Shown: positions 1 to 8,149 of the stretch, piece by piece
Numbering within the stretch: position 1 is the first letter of the stretch
Layout: each line of letters opens with the position of its first letter
Source: Nocardia fluminea
Lineage (GTDB): Bacteria > Actinomycetota > Actinomycetes > Mycobacteriales > Mycobacteriaceae
Direction: 5' to 3'
Length of the DNA: 64,000 nt
Assembly (NCBI RefSeq): GCF_002846365.1
Contig: NZ_PJMW01000002.1
Coordinates: forward strand, 2,294,001-2,358,000
Translations under genes and position numbers: made by a program
The notes under the pieces: model-generated
Databases searched by the model: none
What the model saw: the letters and a program-made list of their open reading frames with translations, nothing else
What the model was told of the DNA's origin: nothing

Positions 1-677
1 ACGCCGACGCGCACACCGAGATCGTCTACCGGGTCGGCGCCGATCAGGTCAGCGACGAGGACACCGACGACTACGCCGAGTCCGATTACGTCGACCGCGA
101 TTACGTCGACAACGACTACTCCGACGCCGACTACGCCGAATCCGAGTACGACGACCCGGCTTTCGACGATGACGACGACTACGACGACTACGAACCCGCG
201 CCGACCAGGGCGGGCAGGCGCGCCGCGACCAAGGCGGCCGCCTTGACGCTGGCGGACCGGGCCAGGGCGAAGGTGGCGAGCCGGGCCAAGCCGAAGGCCG
301 GGAGCGTCGCCGAGTCGCGCGCCGCGGGCCGGCTGGCCGGTAATCGTGCGGGCGGGTCGGTGGCGAGCCGCGCCGCGCGGGTTTCGAGCATGGCGCGCGG
401 TGACGGCGACAACGCCAACCGTCGTCAGTGGATGATCCTGGGCGCGCAGAGCGCGGGCGCGGCGGTCGCCGGAATGTTGCTGTTCAAGGGTTTCGAGACG
501 ATGTGGGAAACGCTGCCGTGGGTGGCGCTGGCCCTGGCGATGGTGGTGATCCTCGGTCTGGTGGCGCTGGTTCGCATCCTGCGCCGCACCGACGACATCT
601 TCAGCACCGTGATCGCCGTCGTCGTCGGCGTCTTCGTGACGCTGGGACCGCTAGCCTTTCTCCTCAGTACCGGCTGA
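1..677 (+). CDS. Membrane protein with Asp/Tyr-rich acidic region (5' partial)
   Basis: The reading frame is open from base 3 to a TGA at 675-677, so the true start lies upstream of the window. The visible protein (about 224 residues) has three parts: an acidic low-complexity stretch of DY-rich units (about residues 20-65), a basic Ala/Arg/Lys-rich linker, and two or three hydrophobic segments near the C-terminus (about 150-220). It corresponds by position and layout to the conserved transmembrane protein Rv0497 of mycobacteria, whose function is not established. It sits 16 nt before the isomerase-like gene and may share its transcript. No enzymatic motif was seen. Confidence 0.75.
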   Translation, partial: ADAHTEIVYRVGADQVSDEDTDDYAESDYVDRDYVDNDYSDADYAESEYDDPAFDDDDDYDDYEPAPTRAGRRAATKAAALTLADRARAKVASRAKPKAGSVAESRAAGRLAGNRAGGSVASRAARVSSMARGDGDNANRRQWMILGAQSAGAAVAGMLLFKGFETMWETLPWVALALAMVVILGLVALVRILRRTDDIFSTVIAVVVGVFVTLGPLAFLLSTG

Positions 678-693
678 ATACAGGGAGTGGGCT

Positions 694-1578
694 GTGGGGA
701 ACGCACGGGCGGACATCGCGATCGGGCTGTCGACGGCCTCGGTGTATCCGGAGAACACGCAGGCGGCGTTCCGCTATGCCGCCGAATTGGGTTACGACGG
801 CGTGGAATTGATGGTCTGGGCCGAACCGGCCAGCCAGGACATCGCCACCGTGCAGTCCTACGCGAAGCGCTACGGCGTCCCGGTGCTGGCCGTGCACGCG
901 CCGTGTCTGCTGATCTCGCAACGGGTCTGGGGCGCCGACCCGGTGGCCAAGCTGGAACGCAGCGTGCGTACCGCGGAGGCGCTCGGCGCCGACACCGTGG
1001 TGGTGCACCCGCCGTTTCGCTGGCAACGCCGCTACGCCAGGAGTTTCGCGGATCAGGTCGGTGAGCTCGAGGCGCATCACCCGGTCAAGGTGGCCGTGGA
1101 GAACATGTTCCCGATGCGGGCCGACACCCTGTTCCGCGACGGCGCGGTGCGCAGGCTGGAACGTCGCGCGGGCCCCGGCCGCGCGGTGAGCGCGTTCAGC
1201 CCCTCCTACGATCCGACCGACACCGGCTTCGACCACTACACCCTCGACCTCTCGCACACCGCGACCGCGGGCACCGACGCCCTCGCGCTGGCGCGCCGGA
1301 TGGGCGAGGGCCTGGTCCACCTGCACCTGGCCGACGGGCGCGGCGCCGCGCACGACGAGCACCTGGTGCCCGGCGACGGCACCCAGCCCTGTGCGCAACT
1401 GTGTGAGCACCTGATCCACACCGGTTTCCGCGGCCACGCGGTCGCCGAGATCAACACCCAGAACGCGCGGACCACCGCCGAGCGCTCCGCCCAACTGGCC
1501 CGCACCCTCGAGTTCGCGCGCCGCCACCTCACCGGCGCGACCCCCGACCCCCAACCCCGCCACGCCGACCTGCCGTAA
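694..1578 (+). CDS. Sugar phosphate isomerase/epimerase family (TIM barrel) protein
   Basis: A 294-residue protein with the xylose isomerase-like TIM-barrel pattern: an N-terminal segment IAIGLSTASVYPENT, a central VVVHPPF strand, an acidic VAVENMFP strand and a late LVHLHLADG strand. These supply the His/Glu metal-binding positions typical of the AP endonuclease 2/xylose isomerase-like fold. It matches Rv0498 of M. tuberculosis in place and type. The GTG start at 694 follows GGGAG. The substrate is unknown. It lies just downstream of the membrane protein gene and upstream of the thioesterase-proC group. Confidence 0.8.
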   Translation: MGNARADIAIGLSTASVYPENTQAAFRYAAELGYDGVELMVWAEPASQDIATVQSYAKRYGVPVLAVHAPCLLISQRVWGADPVAKLERSVRTAEALGADTVVVHPPFRWQRRYARSFADQVGELEAHHPVKVAVENMFPMRADTLFRDGAVRRLERRAGPGRAVSAFSPSYDPTDTGFDHYTLDLSHTATAGTDALALARRMGEGLVHLHLADGRGAAHDEHLVPGDGTQPCAQLCEHLIHTGFRGHAVAEINTQNARTTAERSAQLARTLEFARRHLTGATPDPQPRHADLP

Positions 1579-1823
1579 GAGCACGGTGGAGTCGGCCGGA
1601 GCCGTCACCAGCACCGGGCCCCGACCTTCTCGGCCGGGTATCCCCGATGTGTCTCTACCCAAAGGGGCCCGCCCCGATCTGGACTGACCGGAGGGTGCGA
1701 CGAAGGAGTACCCGGAGGGAGGGAAGATCGGGGCCTCAGGGGCCCCGCTCGAGCGCGCCAGCGCTCCAAAAACAGAGTCTTGTACGCTGTACGAATTGCT
1801 GTGCCCCTCGATCAGGAGTGACG
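1579..1823. other. GC-rich intergenic region with inverted repeats and G-runs
   Basis: This 245-nt gap contains no convincing gene. It holds a perfect 10-bp inverted repeat (GCCCCGATCT at 1671-1680 and AGATCGGGGC at 1725-1734) whose loop contains several GGAGGG-type G-runs. Further GGGGCCC blocks lie at about 1664-1670 and 1739-1746. A short dyad, TTGTACGCTGTACGAA (1780-1795), lies 28 nt before the thioesterase start and could be an operator. The ATG at 1824 is preceded by CAGGAG, a good ribosome binding site. Confidence 0.4.
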
Positions 1824-2690
1824 ATGACGCGAGAACTCGCGACCGACGCCCCGTTCAGCCAGGTCCTCGACCTGACCGAGCTCACCACCACCGATGCCGA
1901 GACCGGCCGCTACGCCGGCGTCATCGCGCCCACCTGGACCATCGGGCCCAAGGTCCACGGCGGCACCATGGTCGCGGCCACCGCCGCCGCGGCCACCCGC
2001 TGGCTCACCGAGGCCGACGAATCGCTCGCCCGGATGGCGCCCATCGCGGCCAGCACCGACTTCCTCGGCGCGCCCGACCCCGGGGAGGTCGAATACGCGG
2101 TCCACCTCCGCAAGAAGGGCCGCCAGATCTGCCTGGCCGACGTGGACCTGATCCAGAACGGCCGCACACTCGTCCGGACCGCGTTCACCTTCGGCCATCT
2201 CGACTCCGCCGAGACGCGCTGGAGCGGCCCCGACACCGACATGGCGGCAGCGCCGGTCGACGAGGCGTTCCGCTACTCCGCCGATTCGCCGATGGGCAAG
2301 ATCGTGCACGTCAGCCAGGGCGCCCACATGGTGATCGATCCGACCTGGGGTGAATTCCTGCGCGGCGAGACCGGCCCGCCCCGGCTGCGCCTGTGGATCC
2401 GCCCGTTCGACGGCGACGAAGCCGATCCGCGCACGCGCGCCGCCTTCGCCATGATGGCCGCCGACATCAGTCCGCCGGTGCCGATGAACCTCGGTCACTT
2501 CGGCTGGTCGCCGACCGTCCAGATGACCACTTATCTGCGCCGCATTCCCGCGCCCGGCTGGCTGCGCGTCATCGCGACCGCCCGTGAGGTCGGTGAGCGG
2601 ATGTTCGACGAGGACCACCTGGTCATCGACTCGACCGGTGCCGTCGTCGCCCAGAGTCGTCAGCTCGCCCTGATCCCGGCGGCGCGCTGA
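1824..2690 (+). CDS. Thioesterase family protein (double hot-dog acyl-CoA thioesterase-like)
   Basis: A 288-residue protein resembling the TesB-like, two-hot-dog thioesterase family. The N-terminal half contains APTWTIGPKVHGGTMVA, where the family's first helix and substrate pocket lie. The C-terminal half holds PVPMNLGHFGWSPTVQMT and ends with a typical VAQSRQLALI strand. The likely activity is hydrolysis of an acyl-CoA thioester; the natural substrate is unknown. It occupies the Rv0499 position just before proC, 28 nt away. The ATG at 1824 is chosen over an upstream in-frame start (1647) because of its CAGGAG site and because upstream translation is low-complexity. Confidence 0.75.
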   Translation: MTRELATDAPFSQVLDLTELTTTDAETGRYAGVIAPTWTIGPKVHGGTMVAATAAAATRWLTEADESLARMAPIAASTDFLGAPDPGEVEYAVHLRKKGRQICLADVDLIQNGRTLVRTAFTFGHLDSAETRWSGPDTDMAAAPVDEAFRYSADSPMGKIVHVSQGAHMVIDPTWGEFLRGETGPPRLRLWIRPFDGDEADPRTRAAFAMMAADISPPVPMNLGHFGWSPTVQMTTYLRRIPAPGWLRVIATAREVGERMFDEDHLVIDSTGAVVAQSRQLALIPAAR

Positions 2691-2718
2691 CACCACCTGG
2701 CCCACTAATCTTGTCCGC

Positions 2719-3537
2719 ATGACGAGAATTGCGGTTGTCGGTGGCGGTCGGATCGGTGAGGCGCTGGTGGCCGGATTGCTGGAATCCGGCCGGGCGACCA
2801 AGGATTTGGTCGTTGTCGAGCCGATCGCCCCGCGCGCCGCGCAGCTGGCCGAGCGGTTCAAGGTGCGGGTGAGCGGGTCGGTCGCCGACGCCGTCGAAGG
2901 CGCCGACATCGTGGTCCTCGCGGTGAAGCCCGGCGTGGTCGACTCGGTGCTCACCGATCTGTCCAAGGCCGACCTCGACAACGGTCGCGACCAGGTGCTC
3001 GTCTCGCTGGCCGCCGGTGTCTCCACCGCCCGCCTCGAGTCGAAACTGCCCGCCGGTTTCGCGGTCGTGCGGGTGATGCCGAACACCCCCATGCTGGTCG
3101 GGCAGGGGATGAGTGTGCAATCGCCCGGTCGCTACGCCAAGCCGGAGCAGCTCGAGCAGGTCGGTGAGATGCTCGAAGCCGTCGGTAAGGTGGTGACGGT
3201 GCCGGAGGCGCAGATGGACGCCGTGACCGCGGTTTCGGGTTCGGGACCGGCGTATTTCTTCCTCGTCGTCGAGGCGATGATCGATGCCGGCGTCGGTCTC
3301 GGCCTCACCCGCGAGGTGGCCAGCGAACTGGTCGTGCAGACCATGATCGGCTCGGCGGCACTGCTGGACGAGACCGGGCAGGGCGCGGCCGAGCTCAGGG
3401 CCGCGGTGACCTCGCCGGGCGGTACCACCGCCGCGGCCCTGCGTGAACTCGAACGTGGTGCGCTGCGCTCGACTTTCACCGAGGCGCTGCACGCGGCGAA
3501 GCGGCGGTCCGCCGAACAGGGCGCAACGAACGAGTGA
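2719..3537 (+). CDS. proC: Pyrroline-5-carboxylate reductase
   Basis: This 272-residue enzyme catalyses the last step of proline synthesis: NAD(P)H-dependent reduction of 1-pyrroline-5-carboxylate in the cytosol. The N-terminal Rossmann fingerprint reads VVGGGRIGEAL (residues 5-15). The conserved MPNTPMLVGQG segment lies in the middle, and the C-terminal domain carries AVSGSGPAYFF and the SPGGTTAAALREL motif of the family. Length is normal (about 270). The context matches Rv0500, between a thioesterase gene and a small HTH gene. Confidence 0.97.
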   Translation: MTRIAVVGGGRIGEALVAGLLESGRATKDLVVVEPIAPRAAQLAERFKVRVSGSVADAVEGADIVVLAVKPGVVDSVLTDLSKADLDNGRDQVLVSLAAGVSTARLESKLPAGFAVVRVMPNTPMLVGQGMSVQSPGRYAKPEQLEQVGEMLEAVGKVVTVPEAQMDAVTAVSGSGPAYFFLVVEAMIDAGVGLGLTREVASELVVQTMIGSAALLDETGQGAAELRAAVTSPGGTTAAALRELERGALRSTFTEALHAAKRRSAEQGATNE

Positions 3538-3681
3538 CAAACGGGTACCCGGTTTGAAAACCGATTTCTCACACCCGTCGCAGTAATCCCACTGGTCCCG
3601 CTAAGCTCGTAGAAGCACGTGCGTGTCTGTTCCGCTGGTGGGGAAGCCGGCGGCGCGGGCGTGCCGGAGGTCAATGGTGCC

Positions 3682-3963
3682 ATGATGTCTGCGAACAGAA
3701 TGTCAAGTAATCCATCGGCGTCGGGCGGTGGTTCGGGTTCGACCGGGCCGCGGGTCGGCGCCACCCCGCAAACGGTGATCGGCGGTGGCACGCAGTTTCT
3801 CACCGTCGCCGAAGTCGCCGATCTCATGCGGGTGTCGAAAATGACGGTGTACCGGCTCGTGCACTCGGGTGAACTGCCCGCGGTGCGTGTCGGGCGCTCG
3901 TTCCGGGTGCACGCGAAGGCGGTGCACGACTACCTGGAGACGTCGTACTTCGACGCCGGATGA
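3682..3963 (+). CDS. Small MerR/excisionase-type helix-turn-helix DNA-binding protein
   Basis: A 93-residue protein with a flexible Gly/Ser-rich N-terminus (about residues 1-35) and an excisionase/BldC-type winged helix from about 38. The helix-turn-helix reads FLTVAEVADLMRVSKMTVYR and the wing reads LPAVRVGRSFRVHAKAVHDYL. It is the counterpart of Rv0500A and is a sequence-specific DNA-binding protein by family; its targets are unknown. Two ATGs occur in tandem at 3682 and 3685 with no strong ribosome binding site. An upstream extension to 3619 is less likely because it adds only low-complexity residues. Confidence 0.8.
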   Translation: MMSANRMSSNPSASGGGSGSTGPRVGATPQTVIGGGTQFLTVAEVADLMRVSKMTVYRLVHSGELPAVRVGRSFRVHAKAVHDYLETSYFDAG

Positions 3964-3990
3964 GGTAGTTCGGCCAGGTACAAGGGCGGT

Positions 3991-4020
3991 TTCGTGAGTG
4001 CTCGGGTGCCCCGGTAGCAT
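3991..4020 (+). promoter_or_regulatory. Candidate promoter for the bS22 gene
   Basis: TTCGTG (3991-3996), an 18-nt spacer and TAGCAT (4015-4020) fit an actinobacterial housekeeping promoter (weak -35, TANNNT -10). Transcription would start near 4027 and leave a leader of about 125 nt before the bS22 ATG at 4152. This is pattern-based only. Confidence 0.4.
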
Positions 4021-4151
4021 GGACAACTGGTTCGTGTCCGCCTGCCGGTGGCACCGTTCGTGGTGTCCGGTTGCCCCGGCGGCGCGGACGCCAAACGACG
4101 CACGTGAACACCGCGTGTGTATGCCGAGTAGAGAGAACGCGAGGAAACCCT

Positions 4152-4253
4152 ATGGGTTCTGTGATCAAGAAGCGCCGCAAGCGTATGTCGAAGAAGAAGC
4201 ACCGTAAGCTGCTTCGCCGCACGCGTGTTCAGCGGCGCAAACTCGGCAAGTAA
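4152..4253 (+). CDS. Small ribosomal subunit protein bS22 (AURKAIP1/COX24 domain)
   Basis: A 33-residue, extremely basic protein that begins [19 protein letters not shown] and ends RRKLGK. It is the conserved short protein of Rv0500B, seen as bS22 near the decoding centre in mycobacterial ribosome structures. The ATG at 4152 is preceded by GAGAGAACGCGAGGAAACCCT, with GAGG about 9 nt upstream. It is followed within 20 nt by a strong terminator and preceded by its own candidate promoter, so it may be a monocistronic unit. At 33 codons it is easily missed by gene callers. Confidence 0.92.
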
Positions 4254-4268
4254 GCCTGCGTACCGCGA

Positions 4269-4299
4269 CGAGCCCGTCACCTTCGAGGTGGCGGGCTCG
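4269..4299 (+). terminator. Hairpin terminator after bS22
   Basis: A 14-bp stem, CGAGCCCGTCACCT (4269-4282) pairing with AGGTGGCGGGCTCG (4286-4299), with one T-G wobble and a 3-nt TCG loop. No long U-tract follows, as is usual in high-GC actinobacteria. It separates bS22 from the SDR gene. Confidence 0.8.
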
Positions 4300-4436
4300 C
4301 GCTGTGAAATACGTGGGTTTGTGAAGCTCACTGGTCGAGGACGGGTCGGCGGTGTTAAAAGCTTGTAGATCGTGACGGCGAGTGGCGTGAATGCGGCTAC
4401 TCTGGTACGCGAAACACGATGAGCAGGGGGCTTTGA

Positions 4437-5522
4437 GTGGGGTCAGGTTCGAGTTCCGATACACGGGAACGACACGCACCGAGAGTCGTGCTGGTCACAG
4501 GTGCCAGCCGCTTCTTCGGTGGCAATGTCGCGGCACGGCTGGCTGCCGAACCCGGCGTCGAACGTGTCATCGCGGTGGATACCGTCACCCCCAGCCGTGA
4601 ACTCCGGCGGAAAATGGGTAGTGCCGAGTTCGTGCGTGCCGATATCCGAAATCCGCTGATCCGCAAAGTCGTCGAGGGCAACGACGTGGACACCGTCGTG
4701 CACGCGGCTGTGCTCACCCGTCCGCCCGTCGGCGGCGGTCGCGCGGTGATGAAGGACCTCAATGTTCTCGGCGCGATGCAATTGCTCGCCGTGTGTCAGA
4801 AAGCGCCGTCGGTGCGCCGCGTGGTCGTGCGATCGTCGTCGGCGGTGTACGGATGCAGTGCCAAGGACCCGGCGAAATTCACCGAGGAAATGGGTGCGCG
4901 TACTCCGCCCGCGGGCTGGTTCGCGCGCGACATGATTGATATCGAGGCACTGGTGCGTGGAATGGCGCGGCGCAGGCCCGATATTTCCGCGTCGATTCTG
5001 CGTTTCGCGCCGATCGTCGGTCCGCGCCTGGCCGACCGGGGCGTGCAATATCTGCGTTCGCCGATCACCCCGACCGTTCTCGGTCGCGAAGCCCGACTGC
5101 AATTGCTGCACGAGGAAGACGCGGTCGCGGTGCTGGTGCACGCGGCGCAGCGCGCACACGGTGGCACGGTCAATATCGCCGGTGACGGCGCGCTGGCCAT
5201 GTCGCAGGCCATTCGCCGGGCCGGGCGTATCGTGGCCCCGGTTCCCTTTTTCGTCTTCCGCACAGTCGGTCGCTCGCTGATGGGCCCGATCATGCGCGGA
5301 TTCAGTGGCGAACAACCCGACTACTTCTACTTCGGCTGCGGGCTCGACACCACCCGCATGCGTACCGAACTCGGTTTCACCCCACGCTGGACCACGGTCC
5401 AGGCGTTCGATGACTTCATCGCGGGCGCAGCGTTGCGGCCCGTCTTCGATCCGGCATGGATCGACGCCGCGGAACACAAACTGCTCGGCCTCATCGGGGC
5501 CGGTACAGGAGCGCGTACATGA
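4437..5522 (+). CDS. NAD-dependent epimerase/dehydratase-like protein (extended SDR, GalE2-like)
   Basis: A 361-residue protein with an extended short-chain dehydrogenase fold, the counterpart of Rv0501 (galE2). The NAD-binding loop is TGASRFFGGN (residues 21-30), and the catalytic-serine region is VVRSSSAVYG (about 130-139). At the place where the family's YxxxK pair is expected, the protein reads GWFARDMIDIE (160-170), with F162 and M166 instead of Tyr and Lys. It may therefore be catalytically altered or a binding protein; the epimerase label is by homology only. The GTG at 4437 follows GCAGGGGG. The last codons overlap the acyltransferase start (ATGA), indicating translational coupling. 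Confidence 0.75.
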   Translation: MGSGSSSDTRERHAPRVVLVTGASRFFGGNVAARLAAEPGVERVIAVDTVTPSRELRRKMGSAEFVRADIRNPLIRKVVEGNDVDTVVHAAVLTRPPVGGGRAVMKDLNVLGAMQLLAVCQKAPSVRRVVVRSSSAVYGCSAKDPAKFTEEMGARTPPAGWFARDMIDIEALVRGMARRRPDISASILRFAPIVGPRLADRGVQYLRSPITPTVLGREARLQLLHEEDAVAVLVHAAQRAHGGTVNIAGDGALAMSQAIRRAGRIVAPVPFFVFRTVGRSLMGPIMRGFSGEQPDYFYFGCGLDTTRMRTELGFTPRWTTVQAFDDFIAGAALRPVFDPAWIDAAEHKLLGLIGAGTGART

Positions 5523-6535
5523 ACGAGGGAGCGAAAGTCATTCGTCTCGACGTGAATGTCGAGACCCGACAGCGACCGCAGACCCGGCGATGGCCGGACC
5601 AGCCCATGCAGGCGACGCCGGTCACCTCCCTCAGTGAGCGTCGACCGGGCATGCCCGCCAGGCCGCCGAAGTCGCTGACCGACATCGTGCGCGATGCCGT
5701 CGGCGAGCAGATCGAGAAGACCGCGGAGTTCGCGCGCCGCAGGCTCACCGGGGACTACCAGGTCGACGAGTTCGGCTACGACCGCCACCTGCTCGAATCG
5801 GTGATCCTGCCTGCGCTACGGCCGCTCTCGGACTACTGGTTCCGGGTCGAGGTGGCGGGAATCGAGAACATCCCGGCCGTCGGTGGCGCGTTGCTGGTCG
5901 CCAATCACGCGGGCACCGTGCCGATCGACGGTCTGATGCTGCAGCTGGCCGTGCACGACAAGCACCCGCATCAGCGGGCGCTGCGGCTGCTGGCCGCCGA
6001 CCTCATCTTCGAGATGCCGCTGCTCGGCGCGCTGGCCCGCAAGGCGGGACACACCCTGGCCTGCCATCCCGATGCCGAACGGCTGCTGCGCGCCGGGCAC
6101 ATCGCCGGCGTGTTCCCGGAAGGATTCAAGGGCGTCGGCAAGAACTACGCCGACCGGTACAAGCTGCAGCGGTTCGGCCGCGGCGGTTTCGTGTCGGCGG
6201 CGGTGCGCGCCGGGGTGCCGATCATTCCGGTCTCGATCGTCGGCTCCGAGGAGATCTACCCGAAGCTGGCCGATATCAAGCCGCTGGCGCGCCTGCTCGG
6301 CCTGCCGTACTTCCCGGTGACACCACTGTTCCCGCATCTGGGCCTGCTGGGCGCGGTGCCGATGCCGTCGAAGTGGTACATCGAATTCGGGGAGCCGATC
6401 GCGACCACGGCGTTCGAGCCGGAAGAGGCCGACGACCCGATGACGATGTTCGAGGTCACCGACCAGGTCCGCGAGACGATCCAGCAGACCCTCTACAAGC
6501 TCCTGGCCAAGCGCCGCAACGTAGTGCTCGGCTAG
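5519..6535 (+). CDS. Lysophospholipid (1-acylglycerol-3-phosphate) acyltransferase family protein
   Basis: A 338-residue PlsC-like acyltransferase, the counterpart of Rv0502. The acyltransferase block begins with LVANHAGTVPIDGLM (about 127-140), a subfamily variant in which seven residues separate His130 and Asp137. The acceptor-binding FPEGFKGVGKNY and VPIIPVSIVGSEE motifs follow. The likely role is acylation of a lipid intermediate at the membrane; the substrate is not determined. The ATG at 5519 overlaps the stop of the SDR gene by 4 nt (ATGA). The first 60 residues are a variable, Arg/Pro-rich lead-in. The two coupled genes probably act together. Confidence 0.82.
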   Translation: MNEGAKVIRLDVNVETRQRPQTRRWPDQPMQATPVTSLSERRPGMPARPPKSLTDIVRDAVGEQIEKTAEFARRRLTGDYQVDEFGYDRHLLESVILPALRPLSDYWFRVEVAGIENIPAVGGALLVANHAGTVPIDGLMLQLAVHDKHPHQRALRLLAADLIFEMPLLGALARKAGHTLACHPDAERLLRAGHIAGVFPEGFKGVGKNYADRYKLQRFGRGGFVSAAVRAGVPIIPVSIVGSEEIYPKLADIKPLARLLGLPYFPVTPLFPHLGLLGAVPMPSKWYIEFGEPIATTAFEPEEADDPMTMFEVTDQVRETIQQTLYKLLAKRRNVVLG

Positions 6536-6548
6536 TCGTAGTGCGCGG

Positions 6549-7574
6549 TTAGCTGTCGCGGTGGCGGGCTACCACGGCTGCCACCGCACCTCCCGCCGCA
6601 CCCAGTGCCAATGCGGTGGGGACGCCGATCTTGGCCGCCTTGCGCCCGGTGCGGAAGTCGCGGATCTCCCATCCGCGGTTCTTCGCGACCTCACGCAGGT
6701 CGGAGTCGGGGTTGATGGCCACAGCGGTGCCGACCAGCGACAGCATGGGGACATCGTTGTGGCTGTCGGAGTAGGCGGTGCAGCGCTTGAGGTTGAGTCC
6801 TTCGCGGATGGCGAGGGTGCGCACCGCGTGCGCCTTGCCGAGGCCGTGCAGGATGTCGCCGACCAGGCGGCCGGTGAACTTGCCGTCGACACTCTCGGCG
6901 ACCGTGCCGAGGGCGCCGGTCAGGCCGAGGCGTTTGGCGATCACATTGGCGAGCTCGACCGGAGTGGCGGTGACCAGCCAGACCTGCTGGCCTGCGTCGA
7001 GGTGCATCTGGGCGAGGGCGCGGGTGCCTGGCCAGATCTTGTCGGCGATGATCTCGTCGTAGATCTCCTCGCCCAGCGCCGCGAGTTCGGCGGTGGGACG
7101 GCCCGCGATGAAGCTGAGCGCCTTCTCCCGGCCCGAGACCATGTCGGAGGAGTTCTCCTTGCCGGTGACCCGGAACTTCACCTGCTTCCAGGCGACGTCG
7201 ACCAGGTCGGAGGTCTTGAAGTACTTGCGCGCGGCCAGCCCACGGGCGAAGTGGACGATCGAGGCGCCCTGCACGAGAGTGTTGTCGACATCGAAGAACG
7301 CCGCGGCGGTGAGGTCGCGAGGGACCTCGGGGCCCGCGTCGGCGCCCTGCTCGGCGAGCTCGGCATCGTGCAGCTCGAGCGCGGCGTCAGCGCTGGCCTC
7401 ACCGGCCAGGTTGGCGCGTAGCTCTTCTTCGCTCGGTCCGAACGGGCTGCGTGGCAGCCGTGCGAACTGTTCCTGCAGTTCCTGACCGAGGCGGCTGGGC
7501 TGCCACCGCGCAGGGAACTCCCCGAATCGCCCTGCGACGAATCCGGCCCTAGTCACCTTCGAACGTTCCGGCAC
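6549..7574 (-). CDS. HAD-IB family hydrolase (SerB1-like phosphatase)
   Basis: A 341-residue protein with a HAD phosphatase domain in residues 90-310. Motif I is FFDVDNTLV (D95 nucleophile, D97 acid/base), motif II is VWLVTATP, and motif III/IV is [12 protein letters not shown]. It falls in the HAD-IB subfamily with phosphoserine phosphatases and corresponds to Rv0505c (serB1). True phosphoserine phosphatase activity is not proven for this branch. The C-terminus ends in a short hydrophobic Ala/Gly-rich helix and may contact the membrane. The first 85 residues are a less conserved extension. It is convergent with the acyltransferase gene (13 nt between stops). Confidence 0.83.
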   Translation of the reverse strand: MPERSKVTRAGFVAGRFGEFPARWQPSRLGQELQEQFARLPRSPFGPSEEELRANLAGEASADAALELHDAELAEQGADAGPEVPRDLTAAAFFDVDNTLVQGASIVHFARGLAARKYFKTSDLVDVAWKQVKFRVTGKENSSDMVSGREKALSFIAGRPTAELAALGEEIYDEIIADKIWPGTRALAQMHLDAGQQVWLVTATPVELANVIAKRLGLTGALGTVAESVDGKFTGRLVGDILHGLGKAHAVRTLAIREGLNLKRCTAYSDSHNDVPMLSLVGTAVAINPDSDLREVAKNRGWEIRDFRTGRKAAKIGVPTALALGAAGGAVAAVVARHRDS

Positions 7575-7653
7575 CAGTACCCTCCGCTAGTCGCGCGAAC
7601 CATGTCCACAGTAACCGGCTGCACCGACAACCCGCTGAGGGCTCGGGGATTAA

Positions 7654-7944
7654 ATGGTGCTCATGAGTAATCCCACACCGACGGTGACCCTGCTGACCCG
7701 GGCCGGTTGCGGCATGTGCGGCACCGCGCTGGCGCAATTGCGGACGATCTGTGGTGATTTCGGTCTCCCGGTGGCGACGGTGGACGTCGACGAAGCCGCG
7801 GTCAGCGAGCCGGAACTGCGGGCGGAATACGGTGATCGCCTGCCGGTGGTCCTGTTGAACGGCCGTGAACACAGCTATTTCGACGTCGACGAGCCCCGTT
7901 TGCGGGCGGACCTGAGCCGGATCGCTGGTCGCGACGGAAAATGA
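7654..7944 (+). CDS. Glutaredoxin-like thiol protein
   Basis: A 96-residue thioredoxin-fold protein with an N-terminal redox centre CGMC in RAGCGMCGTAL and the cis-Pro region RLPVVLLNGREH. It matches the glutaredoxin family DUF836 and Rv0508. The likely role is thiol-disulfide exchange in the cytosol, close to the rex-hem operon. The ATG at 7654 is supported by GGGG 5 nt upstream. An alternative ATG at 7663 (protein beginning MSNPTP) is also possible but lacks a ribosome binding site at normal distance. Confidence 0.82.
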   Translation: MVLMSNPTPTVTLLTRAGCGMCGTALAQLRTICGDFGLPVATVDVDEAAVSEPELRAEYGDRLPVVLLNGREHSYFDVDEPRLRADLSRIAGRDGK

Positions 7945-7961
7945 GGCCGAATTCACCGACT

Positions 7962-7990
7962 TTGTGAACGCCTGCACAAGCGGTTACGGT
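7962..7990 (+). promoter_or_regulatory. Rex operator (ROP) overlapping the rex-hemACD promoter
   Basis: TTGTGAACGCCTGCACAA (7962-7979) is close to the Streptomyces Rex operator, TGTGAAC-N-GTTCACA, with half-sites TTGTG and CACAA. The same bases give a -35 of TTGTGA (7962-7967), a 17-nt spacer and a -10 of TACGGT (7985-7990). Rex bound here would block RNA polymerase, so the operon would be repressed at a low NADH/NAD+ ratio and released when NADH rises. Confidence 0.8.
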
Positions 7991-8149
7991 GGTGACACGC
8001 AATCCGCACCGCCGCTCCACGCGGCGGCGGTGGCCGGGTTTGTACCGCCCCTATGGCACCGGTCGCGCTCTCGTGATTGCAGCGACCCACACCGGTGAAC
8101 GAACAGAGGAACCGGACCGCGATCAGGCCCGGAACGAGGAGCCGACGAC

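Noticed and set aside
1812..3092. A 426-residue minus-strand frame opposite the thioesterase and proC
   Set aside because: It covers two recognised genes and lacks any motif or ribosome binding site.
3541..3580. Palindrome-like AAACGGGTACCCGGTTT after proC as an operator or terminator
   Set aside because: The arms are offset by one base and short; no tract or loop typical of a terminator. It is too weak to list.
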